DNA of 39,404 nucleotides, from the NCBI GenBank assembly GCA_016929495.1, contig JAFGIS010000406.1:1-39404 (forward strand), read 5' to 3'. Positions 23,597 to 31,600 of the stretch are shown here, in pieces (positions within the stretch are counted from its first letter, which is position 1; every line of letters starts with the position of its first letter). Source of the stretch: Polyangiaceae bacterium. Its GTDB lineage: Bacteria > Myxococcota_A > Polyangia > Polyangiales > Polyangiaceae. The notes below the pieces were generated by a model that saw only the letters and a list, made by a program, of their open reading frames with translations, searched no databases and had not been told where the DNA came from. Position numbers and translations under genes: made by a program.

Positions 23597-24328
23597 ATGT
23601 CCATCTATACCGTCTTTTTCCTGGTCTTCATCGCGTTGTTCTTTGGCGGCGCCATGCTGTGGCGGAAGCGCATGGTGCGATCGGCCGAGGGGCAGTATGC
23701 CAATTCCGCGCTGGGCGTGGTTGCCCAGCGGCTCGGCCTCGGCATCGTAGCCGGGGATCCCAACTTCAATCTGGTGGTCTGGGAGAACTCCGCACCGCAG
23801 GTAAGCAACTACAATCCACTGCCACACCAGGTGTTCGACTACCGGCTCGAGGCGCAGGGCACACCCCAGGGACGCCCGTGCCGGTTCTTCTTCGTGGCCC
23901 AGCGGCACGCGAGCGCCAACGTGCCCGTGACGGGCCGTACCATCACCGATACCTACGCTTGCGTTCTCGAGGTTCAGGTCCAGGCCCAGCTGCCGTACTT
24001 CGAGTTGACGTCGGTGAGCCAGAATGCGTACCTCCAGGCCGAGCCGGTGCACGCTTCGCGCACGGACATGCAGCAGTGCCCTGGCGCTTTCCAGAACCCG
24101 GCCTACGACGCCGCTTTCACCCTGACCACCAACGACCCACGCATCGCACCCCTGGTGGCGCGAGTGCTACCCCTGCTCGCGGGCATCAACTGGATTCACA
24201 TGGCGGGGGAGCCGGGGCGGCTGAGCTGTCATTTCCCGCGCGCGGGCCACTACATGTTCACTGGACAGGCAGAGCTCTACCAGCAGGCGCTGTTGTCGTT
24301 GGCGGCCATGGCCGAGGGGCGCGCCTGA
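23597..24328 (+). CDS. membrane-anchored protein of unknown function
   Basis: Protein of 243 residues, family not recognised. One N-terminal hydrophobic helix (VFFLVFIALFFGGAMLWRKR) is followed by a soluble domain of about 215 residues with alternating beta-type sequence (ALGVVAQRLGLGIVAGDPNF, RFFFVAQRHASA, YACVLEVQVQAQLPYFEL). Two positive residues after the helix favour a cytoplasmic soluble domain. It contains few cysteines and no catalytic motif that I recognise. AGGT lies nearby upstream of ATG 23597. Together with the Cys-pair protein it forms a small cotranscribed membrane unit. The stop is 26 bases from the stop of the convergent barrel-like protein gene. Confidence 0.65.
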   Translation: MSIYTVFFLVFIALFFGGAMLWRKRMVRSAEGQYANSALGVVAQRLGLGIVAGDPNFNLVVWENSAPQVSNYNPLPHQVFDYRLEAQGTPQGRPCRFFFVAQRHASANVPVTGRTITDTYACVLEVQVQAQLPYFELTSVSQNAYLQAEPVHASRTDMQQCPGAFQNPAYDAAFTLTTNDPRIAPLVARVLPLLAGINWIHMAGEPGRLSCHFPRAGHYMFTGQAELYQQALLSLAAMAEGRA

Positions 24329-24354
24329 ATCCTGCACGCGGCCACGGTCTGCTC

Positions 24355-25107
24355 TCAGCGCCGCCCCGACGTCCAGGCGTTGCCCCAGACGCGCAGCGCC
24401 AGGCCGACATACGCAAGCTGCGACTCGGACATCAACAGGCCGAACGCCTCGAGTCCCCATCCGCAGAGCCGCTCGTCGTGCACACGCACGCCGTAAGCGA
24501 GCGAGTAGCCCATGTCCCAACTCGACGGCTCGATGGTGCGCCCCGCGAAGCGCGACCAGACCTGCGTTCGGTACATTCCGACACCGGCCCGCCATCGCAG
24601 ACGGTTGTACTCGACGGACGGGCCCAGGAGCAGGTAGCTCGTGCTCAGCCGCGAGTCCGAGGCTGTCTCGGCCGAAAACGGCGTTGCCTTGGGGCGCTCG
24701 CGACTCGTCTGAAGCTCGGCCCAGCCAGCCTCGACCCACGGAACGAAAAGGTACTGCGACCGATACGCGACGCCGAGTGCTACCGAGGGCCCGCCGTTGG
24801 TCGCGGCGATCTCGTGCGACCGGTCGTAGCTCTTGCCCAGCACATGGCCGACGCCCGCCGCCACGCCGAGCTCCAAAGCGCCGCTGCCACGGACAGAACG
24901 GTCTCCGTTGCGGCGAGACCTCACTCGGCTGAGGTCTCGCCGCGGCGGAGATCTTCGTCCAGGTGTGACCGGCGCTCCGTTTGCTTGTCGGGCAGCATTC
25001 CGTGAATCGGAATGCTGCTCCAGCGCAGCTGTGTCGGGCTCAGCTCCAACGGGCCGAGCCGGCAGCAATGCACCCACGACGAGCAACAACCGCACGCCCG
25101 AAGTCAC
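24355..25107 (-). CDS. outer-membrane barrel-like protein with palindromic linker
   Basis: Protein of 250 residues with a signal peptide (MTSGVRLLLVVGALLPARPVGAEP, cited in parts: VRLLLVVGALLPA then VGAEP). Residues about 25-75 are low-complexity, Arg/Asp/Ser-rich. From about 76 on, alternating short hydrophobic strands with Gly and aromatic residues (ALELGVAAGVGHVLGKS, YLLLGPSVEYNRLRWRAGVG, QLAYVGLALRVWG) suggest an outer-membrane beta-barrel. The C-terminus does not end in Phe, unlike its operon mate. GTG 25107 has GGAGGAGGGG just upstream and overlaps the stop of the glycerophosphodiesterase gene as GTGA, so translation is coupled. Two perfect hairpins lie inside the low-complexity part. 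Function unknown. Confidence 0.65.
   Translation of the reverse strand: MTSGVRLLLVVGALLPARPVGAEPDTAALEQHSDSRNAARQANGAPVTPGRRSPPRRDLSRVRSRRNGDRSVRGSGALELGVAAGVGHVLGKSYDRSHEIAATNGGPSVALGVAYRSQYLFVPWVEAGWAELQTSRERPKATPFSAETASDSRLSTSYLLLGPSVEYNRLRWRAGVGMYRTQVWSRFAGRTIEPSSWDMGYSLAYGVRVHDERLCGWGLEAFGLLMSESQLAYVGLALRVWGNAWTSGRR
24911..24942. repeat. inverted repeat with 13-base arms inside a gene
   Basis: CGGCGAGACCTCA (24911-24923) and TGAGGTCTCGCCG (24930-24942) are perfect inverted copies around six bases. It encodes RRDLSRVRSRR in the linker of the barrel-like protein, just before the structured part. Confidence 0.85.
24992..25018. repeat. inverted repeat with 11-base arms inside a gene
   Basis: GCAGCATTCCG (24992-25002) and CGGAATGCTGC (25008-25018) pair perfectly around TGAAT. 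It encodes QHSDSRNAA in the linker of the barrel-like protein. Its sequence differs from the hairpin at 24911-24942. Confidence 0.85.
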
Positions 25108-26396
25108 GACCCCTCCTCCGACTCACGGGACATTGCGTCGAGATACGAGCGCTGCAACACCAGACCAGGACGATTCGTCAGTATGCCGCTGGGCTCCGCT
25201 CGCTCAAGGAAGACATCGATGAACTCCTGTTCATCGAGAGTCCAGAAGGCGACGCTCAGTCCTTCCTCTTGAACCTCGGCTACCGTGTTCGACATGGGTC
25301 CCAACGTCCACCGGGGCGCCCAGATACGACAACCCGTCCGATGCAGGTCTTCGACGGAGAGCTCCACCAGGCATTCTGTTCGTTCGGCGGTCGTAAGATC
25401 GGTCCAGGCATCGACCAGTTCCTCGGTGCTGAGCCCCACGACGATGTGCAGCGCGCGCCCACGGCTACTGGCGATTTCGCTCCAGCGTCTGACGAGCGGC
25501 AAAGCCGCCCGCATGCCGGTCACGGTCTTCACGTCGAGCCAGAGGCCCGTGAGATCGGTCTCCTCGATGACCACGCGCAGGGCGTCCTCCAATGTTGGCA
25601 CGGGCTCGCCAAAGCGGAGCTGGCAGAGTTGGGTGACGTGAGCCCAGGTGAACTCCCGCACCTTGCCGCGGCAGAAGCGCCCGGTTGTCAGCAGCGGTCC
25701 GAAGCTCTCGTCGTGGTACAAGAGCGGCACGCCGTCGGCCGTCACCTGCACGTCGACCTCGACGCGATCGGCACCCAGTCGCTGGGCCATGCGCAAGATC
25801 TCGATGCTGTTCTCGGACGCCCCGCAGTCGTCGGAGGTTCGGCAACCCCCTCGGTGCGCAATGGCGTTCGACGTCGGTCTGGCGGGCAGGGCCCGGCGCC
25901 GTTCGAGCCCGAGACGCGTGTCGGGCAGGGAGCTGCCAAGGCCGTAGTGGCCGGCCCACTTCAGGTCGCCTTGATACGTACGCCCACCGCAAAGCGCCGA
26001 TGCCGCCTCGGCTGGTTCGAGGAAGAGACGGACCAAACCCGTCGTATCGTCAATGGCCGTGCGGTAGTAGCCTTCGGCTACCAGGCGACCGTCGTCGAGG
26101 CAGCCGATCCGGAGCACGGCGTACGTGGCGTCGCTATTGCCGAAGATCGAAAGATAGCCCGGACTGCGGCGAACCACGAGCGACGAACCGAGCACGTCGT
26201 GCCCCGTGTAGCTGTCCCAGATGCCATCGAGCGGTGCCGCGGCGTCGGCATCCAGAGGCGCCGCGCTCGACAGCAAACCGCCGCGCTCGAAGGTCGGATG
26301 GAGTACGCCGTCACTCGAGCCCGTCACCAATCCGCATTCAGACAAGGCGCCGCTCAGCAGCACCATCCAGAATCGATCGGGGAGACTAGAACACAT
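25104..26396 (-). CDS. glycerophosphodiester phosphodiesterase-domain protein
   Basis: Protein of 430 residues from ATG 26396. The C-terminal half (about 178-420) is a GDPD TIM barrel: AHRGG with His181, SENS, then EVDVQVTADG and LLYHDESFGPL supply the expected His, Glu, Asp and His of the metal site, with WLDVKT, SVAFWTL and GILTNRPG downstream. Such enzymes release glycerol phosphate from glycerophosphodiesters. The first 175 residues are a separate beta-rich domain with no family that I recognise. The N-terminus is hydrophobic and Cys-containing (VLLSGALSEC) but does not give a perfect lipobox, so secretion is likely and lipidation uncertain. It overlaps the upstream barrel-like gene by 11 bases and the downstream start by four. 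ATG 26366 is an alternative start. Confidence 0.78.
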   Translation of the reverse strand: MCSSLPDRFWMVLLSGALSECGLVTGSSDGVLHPTFERGGLLSSAAPLDADAAAPLDGIWDSYTGHDVLGSSLVVRRSPGYLSIFGNSDATYAVLRIGCLDDGRLVAEGYYRTAIDDTTGLVRLFLEPAEAASALCGGRTYQGDLKWAGHYGLGSSLPDTRLGLERRRALPARPTSNAIAHRGGCRTSDDCGASENSIEILRMAQRLGADRVEVDVQVTADGVPLLYHDESFGPLLTTGRFCRGKVREFTWAHVTQLCQLRFGEPVPTLEDALRVVIEETDLTGLWLDVKTVTGMRAALPLVRRWSEIASSRGRALHIVVGLSTEELVDAWTDLTTAERTECLVELSVEDLHRTGCRIWAPRWTLGPMSNTVAEVQEEGLSVAFWTLDEQEFIDVFLERAEPSGILTNRPGLVLQRSYLDAMSRESEEGS

Positions 26397-27099
26397 AGCC
26401 AACGAAGAACCTCGGATAGAGTTGACGCGCTTCGGCGTCCGAAAACGCGAGCCACAGCTGGTAGTCGGGCTTCGCATAGATGGCCGCCAGGCCGTAAAAG
26501 ATCGCGTTCCGCGACCCGACGGGAGACTCGAACGTCAGCGCGAACGAAGCTCCCTGCAGGCTGATGCCCTTCTGCGTGAGAGACACTTCTCCCACCGTGA
26601 TATGGCGGGCGTGCAGGATCAGCGCCTCCACGGTCAACGTGGACTGCACGGCGCGCAGTGGGTACGCCACGGAGAACCCCGGGCTGTGGGCCAATGCCCA
26701 GGCCGTCGCGTCGAATCCCTCGACCCCCACCGTGCCCCAGGTGACGCCAACGTGGTCGTGGAGTCCCCACGCAAAACCGCCGTAGGCCTGCCCCCACCCC
26801 GCGCCGAGCTGGAACTGATCGTCGATGATGACGACGTTGGCCCGCCCCGAAAGGTACCAGCCTTTGCCAGCGCCCGCGCGGCTGCGAACCCAAGCGTGCG
26901 GAAGCTGCCGCCATTCGGACTCCACCAGGCGGCGCGGCAATACGTCCACGCCCAGGCCGAGTGCGAGCGTCCATTGCCCGAACTCGGGAGCCACGGGATG
27001 CGCCGCGAACCCGGGTCGAGCCGTGTGCTCGGCTGCGCTCGCGAACGAAGCCGCCATGACCCAAACCGCCGATGTGAACCAACACGCGAGCGTCCGCAC
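26386..27099 (-). CDS. outer-membrane barrel-like protein ending in Phe
   Basis: Protein of 237 residues. The N-terminal signal peptide (CWFTSAVWVMAASFASAAEH) has a typical Ala-x-Ala cleavage site. The rest is rich in Gly, Trp, Tyr and alternating hydrophobic residues (WYLSGRANVVIIDDQFQLGA, FAWGLHDHVGVTWG, FSVAYPLRAVQSTLTVEAL), and the chain ends in FFVGYVF. A C-terminal aromatic residue, usually Phe, is the recognition signal for the BAM insertion machinery in many outer-membrane proteins. It is the first gene of a coupled trio with the glycerophosphodiesterase and the second barrel-like protein. A shared function in envelope lipid or phosphodiester handling is an inference. GTG 27099 is used; the ribosome site is weak. 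Confidence 0.7.
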   Translation of the reverse strand: MRTLACWFTSAVWVMAASFASAAEHTARPGFAAHPVAPEFGQWTLALGLGVDVLPRRLVESEWRQLPHAWVRSRAGAGKGWYLSGRANVVIIDDQFQLGAGWGQAYGGFAWGLHDHVGVTWGTVGVEGFDATAWALAHSPGFSVAYPLRAVQSTLTVEALILHARHITVGEVSLTQKGISLQGASFALTFESPVGSRNAIFYGLAAIYAKPDYQLWLAFSDAEARQLYPRFFVGYVF

Positions 27100-27158
27100 T
27101 GACCGGACTATACGAGCGTTCCTTGGGTGTTGAGAAGTCTAGCGGGGCTTCGCCATGG

Positions 27159-27326
27159 CCCAAGCTGTGCTTCGGCTGCGCCTTCGCAGCTTGGGGTCCC
27201 CCCAAACTGGCTGTCGGGCTTCGCCCGTGTGCCCCAGCCTGTGCTTCGCTGCCGCTTCGCAGGCTGGGGACCCCCAGGTTGCCTGCCGCACTGCGTGCGT
27301 CAGAACCTGGGGACCCAGAGTCTGGG
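27159..27326. repeat. tandem array of GC-rich hairpins
   Basis: Five stem-loops in a row. Hairpin 1 pairs CCCAAGCTG (27159-27167) with CAGCTTGGG (27187-27195). A smaller CGGGC/GCCCG hairpin lies at 27215-27227. Hairpin 2 pairs CCCCAGCCTG (27232-27241) with CAGGCTGGGG (27260-27269). Hairpin 3 pairs CCCCAGGTT (27272-27280) with AACCTGGGG (27304-27312) and has an inner CGCAC/GTGCG stem. A last CCCAG/CTGGG pair is at 27314-27326. Hairpins 1 and 2 share loop sequence (TGTGCTTCG) but differ in their arms by compensating changes. The array follows the GT-C-like gene and precedes the barrel-like gene. Confidence 0.8.
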
Positions 27327-27376
27327 GCCCAGCCCGACAGGTCATGCTGCGGCCCGCAAGGGGTTGGGTGCACCCT

Positions 27377-29002
27377 TCATGGTCTGCCCATCCGCCACCC
27401 GCACCGAGCCTCACCCATGCGGACCACCCACGCCGCGAGGTCCCGGCCGTAGAGGTCGCTCAGCAGCGTGAGGTGGACGACGGCGAGGTACAGCAGGATG
27501 AACAGGTTGATGTGGCCGTTATGGACGATGATGTTCTGCCAGCGAAGCGGCGCGAGAGCGAAGCCGAGCAATAGTGCGAACAGACCCACCACACGCAGTG
27601 CGTCGGAAGGGCGTATTCCCCCTTCCACGAGAAACACAGGCACGAAGAGCGCCAAGTAGGAATAGTAGTAGTTTGCCGGCATGGACGTGAAGTAGAGCAA
27701 CGTCGAGCCCAGCACGAGAGCCGCCACCTGCGGCGAGCTGCGCAAGCACAAGGCCAGCGCGGAGGCCGCGAACAGGAGCTTCACCGCACTGAACCCAACC
27801 ACATGCTGCCGATAGTAGTCTGACAGCAACTGCTCCCAGCGCAGATACCCGTCGCCGCTCCATGCCGGCGGGCCGTGACCTGCGGCCGAAAAGACCGCGA
27901 GCTTCTGAAAGCCGATATGCATCGCGAAATACGTGCTGTTGTGCTTCCAGAGTTTCTGGAGGAAATCGGTCCAGAAGTGCGGCGGGAACATGATCAGGCT
28001 CAGAGCGACGAGCCCGGCAAGGACGGGTACCGCTCCTAGGAGCATGCGGCGGAGCGGCAGAGCCGAGCCACGGCCGCGCCGCCGCGCCCACTGCAGTGCG
28101 ACGAGAGCGCCGACGAGGAAGAAGCCGGGCCAAATGCGGTCCGCAGCGGAGGCTGCGAGAAGCGCGCCTGCCGCGATGTACCACTCGAGCTTCACGCAGG
28201 AAACTCCCGCGACGAGCAGAGCCAACCAGACCTGGCGCATGAAGGAGCCGCCGGTCCAGTCGTGGCTCGCGATCCAGTTGTTGCCCAGTGCAACGAGGTA
28301 CCCGCAGAGCGCGAGCGAGCCGAACGCCCGCCAGACGAACCAGCCTGCCAACCCGAAGACCAGGACGAGATCGATGAACCCCATCAGCTCGGCCGAGAGC
28401 GCTGTGAAGGGGATGAGGTTGGCGAGCGAACTCGCCGTTACGTTCCACGTGGGCGGCGGGTTGAACCCCATGTCGCCCAGCATCTGGTGCCATCCGTAGG
28501 GATCGAACGGAAGCCCCAGCAGAGTGGCCAGGTCCGACTTGAAGGATCGCCAGCGCGCATCGGAAAACCGCGCCTTGAGCTGCGCGCCGCGCTCGCGCAG
28601 CACCTGTTCTGTCGAGATCAGCTGCTCCTGTCCCACCAGGTCTCGAACCACTGGGATCACCGGCGCCGGTGAGCCCTCTTCTCGCAGCTCGCGAAATGCT
28701 ATCGCCGTCGCCTCGTAGATCCGGAAGTAGCCGAGCTCCCGGAAGTACTTGGCGCCGAAGTAGTAGTGATACAGATCGGGGTAGTGATAGACGTGGTCCC
28801 CGTGGGTCCGCCCATAGGGGTGGAACGACCCGAAGCGGGTATACCCGGCGACCGACAGTCCGGCGAGGACCACGAATGCCCCCAGAGTGGCCCGGTGCCC
28901 AGGGCTGTGCCTCGCGGACCGATGCATCATCATCGCAGCCAGCAGCGCGCCCGCCAGCACGATGAACACGATCTGAAGGGTATGATGAAGAGGTATGACC
29001 AT
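27377..29002 (-). CDS. polytopic membrane protein, GT-C glycosyltransferase-like
   Basis: Protein of 541 residues with about ten or more hydrophobic helices. Near residue 70 a loop HYPDLYHYYFGAKYFRELGY (20 residues) resembles the first extracytoplasmic loop of GT-C or GT87-type membrane glycosyltransferases, which use polyprenyl-phosphate sugars and carry acidic residues there. The remainder has Trp/Tyr-rich loops (WSGDGYLRWEQLLSDYYRQH) between helices. The exact donor and acceptor are unknown, and a non-enzymatic membrane role cannot be excluded. ATG 29002 has GAGG five bases upstream. It lies 78 bases after the spermidine-synthase-like gene, so the two are probably one operon. The C-terminal residues after the last helix are short and polar. 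Confidence 0.6.
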   Translation of the reverse strand: MVIPLHHTLQIVFIVLAGALLAAMMMHRSARHSPGHRATLGAFVVLAGLSVAGYTRFGSFHPYGRTHGDHVYHYPDLYHYYFGAKYFRELGYFRIYEATAIAFRELREEGSPAPVIPVVRDLVGQEQLISTEQVLRERGAQLKARFSDARWRSFKSDLATLLGLPFDPYGWHQMLGDMGFNPPPTWNVTASSLANLIPFTALSAELMGFIDLVLVFGLAGWFVWRAFGSLALCGYLVALGNNWIASHDWTGGSFMRQVWLALLVAGVSCVKLEWYIAAGALLAASAADRIWPGFFLVGALVALQWARRRGRGSALPLRRMLLGAVPVLAGLVALSLIMFPPHFWTDFLQKLWKHNSTYFAMHIGFQKLAVFSAAGHGPPAWSGDGYLRWEQLLSDYYRQHVVGFSAVKLLFAASALALCLRSSPQVAALVLGSTLLYFTSMPANYYYSYLALFVPVFLVEGGIRPSDALRVVGLFALLLGFALAPLRWQNIIVHNGHINLFILLYLAVVHLTLLSDLYGRDLAAWVVRMGEARCGWRMGRP

Positions 29003-29011
29003 CCCGGCCTC

Positions 29012-29057
29012 GACCGCGCTACGCGGTCATTGGGGACAAGGCTCCCACCTCAGGTGG
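29012..29057. other. two short inverted repeats between two genes
   Basis: GACCGCG (29012-29018) pairs with CGCGGTC (29022-29028), and CCACCT (29045-29050) with AGGTGG (29052-29057). They lie between the spermidine-synthase-like stop and the GT-C-like start, the first one just ahead of that gene's ribosome site. They could partly end transcription or protect processed messages. Confidence 0.4.
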
Positions 29058-29080
29058 ATGAGTGCAAGGGGCACGCCGTA

Positions 29081-31498
29081 TCAGGGCGCACCCGGCGGCG
29101 TCGCTGGCTCCTTCCGCCCCCCCGAGAGCAGCCAGGCCGGCAGTGCCACCAGCGCGTAGGCGGCGAGCGCAACGAAGAAGTTGGTGCGAATGCCCGACCA
29201 CATCGAAACCGCAACGGCGATGACGCTCGCGAGCACGCCCGTCGCGCCGTTGATTCCCCACATCCACGCGGTAGCCTCAGGTGACAGTCGCCCCAGCAGG
29301 CGCATGCCCAAGGGGAAGAACGTGCCGAGCATCGCGGAAAGCGGGACCACCAAGGCACAGGTCAAGAGAGCCCTGATCGCAAGCCCGTACTCCACGGTTC
29401 GCTCGGTCACGGAGGGGATCAGAAGCGCCACGGCGAGCAGGACCAGTGCCGTCGCGACGGGCATGACAGCCACCCATTTCAAGCCACTTTCCACGCCGAT
29501 GCGATCCGACAGAGCGCTCCCCGCTCCGGTCGCGAGGATCATGGAGAAGAGCACAATCACCACCGCGTACGTCGGATGCCCGAGGTATACCGAGAACCGC
29601 TGCATGAAGCCGATCTGCGTCAGCATGAAGCCGGTCCCGATCAGCCCGAAGTACACCACTCCTGCGCCGAACTGACGGGGTGCCAGGCCGCGGTACCCGG
29701 CTTGGATGAGCGGCCCAATGATCACGGCCAGAACGAGAACTGCCACGACGAGGAGTAGAATGCCAAGCGTCACGGTCGCGGTCAGGTTCCCGCTGATGAC
29801 GCCTGCTTGCTGTGAGCCAAGCGCACCTGGATGCAGCAGCTGGCTCGGCTTCAGCAGGTTGAAGAAGTACGGCCGCTCGTCGGTCGGGGGCGTATAGTCG
29901 AAACGCTCGTCCTTGACCACTTCTTGGATTTCCGATTCCGAGCGGCACTGCGCGATGCGTTCCAGCAATGCCACGTTGCCCTCTGCGCCGGGCATCAGGA
30001 GCAGACGGAATCGGTAGTCCGCCGCGCTCTGCCGGAGGCGATCGAGGTCCCGTGCGCTGAGCGGCTGGTTGCTCACCAGCAAGGTGGCCAGGTTTCCGAG
30101 TGAAATCAAGGCGAGGTTCTTTTCAGGGGGCCCACTTCCGCTGCGCAGGAGGGCGGCGGTTGCGAGGGCCATGAGCCGGCTCGTCTCGGAAGCGTCTGCT
30201 TCGGCGAAGAACCTCGACACGCTGAGCACGCCGCCCGCCTCGAGGCGGGAGAGGAAGACCTGCCATGCCTCGACCGTGTACAGCCCGTTCTCCGAGAGCG
30301 TGAATGCTCCCGCGCCCGTGGCAGCCCAGGTGTCGATCAACGACATCTGGATGACGTCGTACCGGCGCGGGGACCGGGTGAGAAACGACCGTGCCTCGTC
30401 GTGGACGATCTCCACCCCCGGCCGCCCCACGATCTTCGCATAGTCGCGTCCTCTGCCCTTCAGCAACTCCGTGAACGCGGAGTTGATCTCGATCCCCTGT
30501 ATCTCGGTGCTCCCCGCTGCGATGGCGGTGAGCACGTCGCGTCCTCCGCCAACACCGATGACGGCGACCTTGCCACGCGGCCGGATGTGGTAGGGCAGCG
30601 ACGTGACATCCCGCTGGGTCCAGTCCAGGCTCGCAGGGTTGCCGTCCCAGGCCGTCATCCGCGTACCTGCGTGTCCGTCGACCAAGAGCAGCGTGCTCCC
30701 GGTCAACGGCCAGCCCGTAGGCGGAGAGATGGCGCTCCAGAGTGGAGGCTGGCCGACTTCATGTCGATACTGCACGACCTGCCCGTGAATGGTCCAGTCT
30801 TCCTTCTGAATGGCGGCCGTCGGCCGGTACTCGCCCTTGGGGAACAGAATGCGCACGGGGCTCCGTACCGAGCCGTTCACGATGGCGAGGGCGCCCAGCG
30901 CCACGGCGAGCACCGCGGTGGCACCGACGGCAGGGCGTCCCAGCCATTTCTCGAACGAGAGCGCCCCGAGCGCCGCCAATGCGCCTGCCAGCAGGATGGC
31001 TGTCGTGATGTTGTCGGTCGCAAGCAGCGGGACCACCAGCAAGCTGCCCAGGGCAGCGCCGAGCAGATCCACCGCGTACACGGCGCCGATCGGCCCTGGG
31101 ATCCGCGTCAGGGCAAGGGTGACCACGACACCGGACAGATAGAACGGCGAGGCGAGCGCGACGCTGGTGATGAACAGGGACAGGGTTCCGTTGGTCGACA
31201 CCTCGTTCACGAGCGGCACGGACACGTTGACGAGGTGCGAGAGGGGGATGCTGATCGCAAACGCTCTCGCGTACCCGGCCAGGGCCCTGCGGGCTCGATC
31301 GTTTTCGAAGCGATCTCGGCCAAGATAGACAGTCACCGCGCCGGCGGCCATCCCGAGCATCGCGACGGATACCGCGAAGAACGACAGGTGGTACCAAGTG
31401 AGCACCGAGAGCAAGCGCGTGTCGAGCGTCTCCAGCGCAAGCGTCGCGAGCGTCGTCAGGAACAGGCCGGATAGGAACCAGAGCCGGTCGCGCTTCAT
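29081..31498 (-). CDS. spermidine-synthase-like domain embedded in a multi-span membrane protein
   Basis: Protein of 805 residues. About six hydrophobic helices precede a soluble domain and about six follow. The middle domain has the SAM-methyltransferase-like fold of aminopropyltransferases: VAVIGVGGGRDVLTA, GIEINSAF, DEARSFL and YDVIQMSLIDTWAATGAGAF. A Leu/Arg-rich segment and a TPPTDERPYFFN stretch come next. Similar fusions exist in many bacteria and are annotated as spermidine-synthase-like or MFS-like; true polyamine synthesis has not been shown for them, and the usual partner SpeD is absent here. The TTG at 31519 in frame is less likely than ATG 31498. It heads a probable two-gene operon with the GT-C-like protein. 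Confidence 0.75.
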   Translation of the reverse strand: MKRDRLWFLSGLFLTTLATLALETLDTRLLSVLTWYHLSFFAVSVAMLGMAAGAVTVYLGRDRFENDRARRALAGYARAFAISIPLSHLVNVSVPLVNEVSTNGTLSLFITSVALASPFYLSGVVVTLALTRIPGPIGAVYAVDLLGAALGSLLVVPLLATDNITTAILLAGALAALGALSFEKWLGRPAVGATAVLAVALGALAIVNGSVRSPVRILFPKGEYRPTAAIQKEDWTIHGQVVQYRHEVGQPPLWSAISPPTGWPLTGSTLLLVDGHAGTRMTAWDGNPASLDWTQRDVTSLPYHIRPRGKVAVIGVGGGRDVLTAIAAGSTEIQGIEINSAFTELLKGRGRDYAKIVGRPGVEIVHDEARSFLTRSPRRYDVIQMSLIDTWAATGAGAFTLSENGLYTVEAWQVFLSRLEAGGVLSVSRFFAEADASETSRLMALATAALLRSGSGPPEKNLALISLGNLATLLVSNQPLSARDLDRLRQSAADYRFRLLLMPGAEGNVALLERIAQCRSESEIQEVVKDERFDYTPPTDERPYFFNLLKPSQLLHPGALGSQQAGVISGNLTATVTLGILLLVVAVLVLAVIIGPLIQAGYRGLAPRQFGAGVVYFGLIGTGFMLTQIGFMQRFSVYLGHPTYAVVIVLFSMILATGAGSALSDRIGVESGLKWVAVMPVATALVLLAVALLIPSVTERTVEYGLAIRALLTCALVVPLSAMLGTFFPLGMRLLGRLSPEATAWMWGINGATGVLASVIAVAVSMWSGIRTNFFVALAAYALVALPAWLLSGGRKEPATPPGAP

Positions 31499-31600
31499 GG
31501 CACGCACACCATACGACAAGTCGCCGGCCCGGTCATCGGCCGGGCGCTCGAGTTCCTTGTGCGCCGAGCCAGGGTAGGTGTGTCTGGTGCAACCGACCCC

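Noticed and set aside
31527..31545. GCCCGG/CCGGGC stem between the pectinesterase remnant and the spermidine-synthase-like gene
   Set aside because: Six base pairs with a seven-base loop and no T run; too ordinary in GC-rich DNA to call a terminator.
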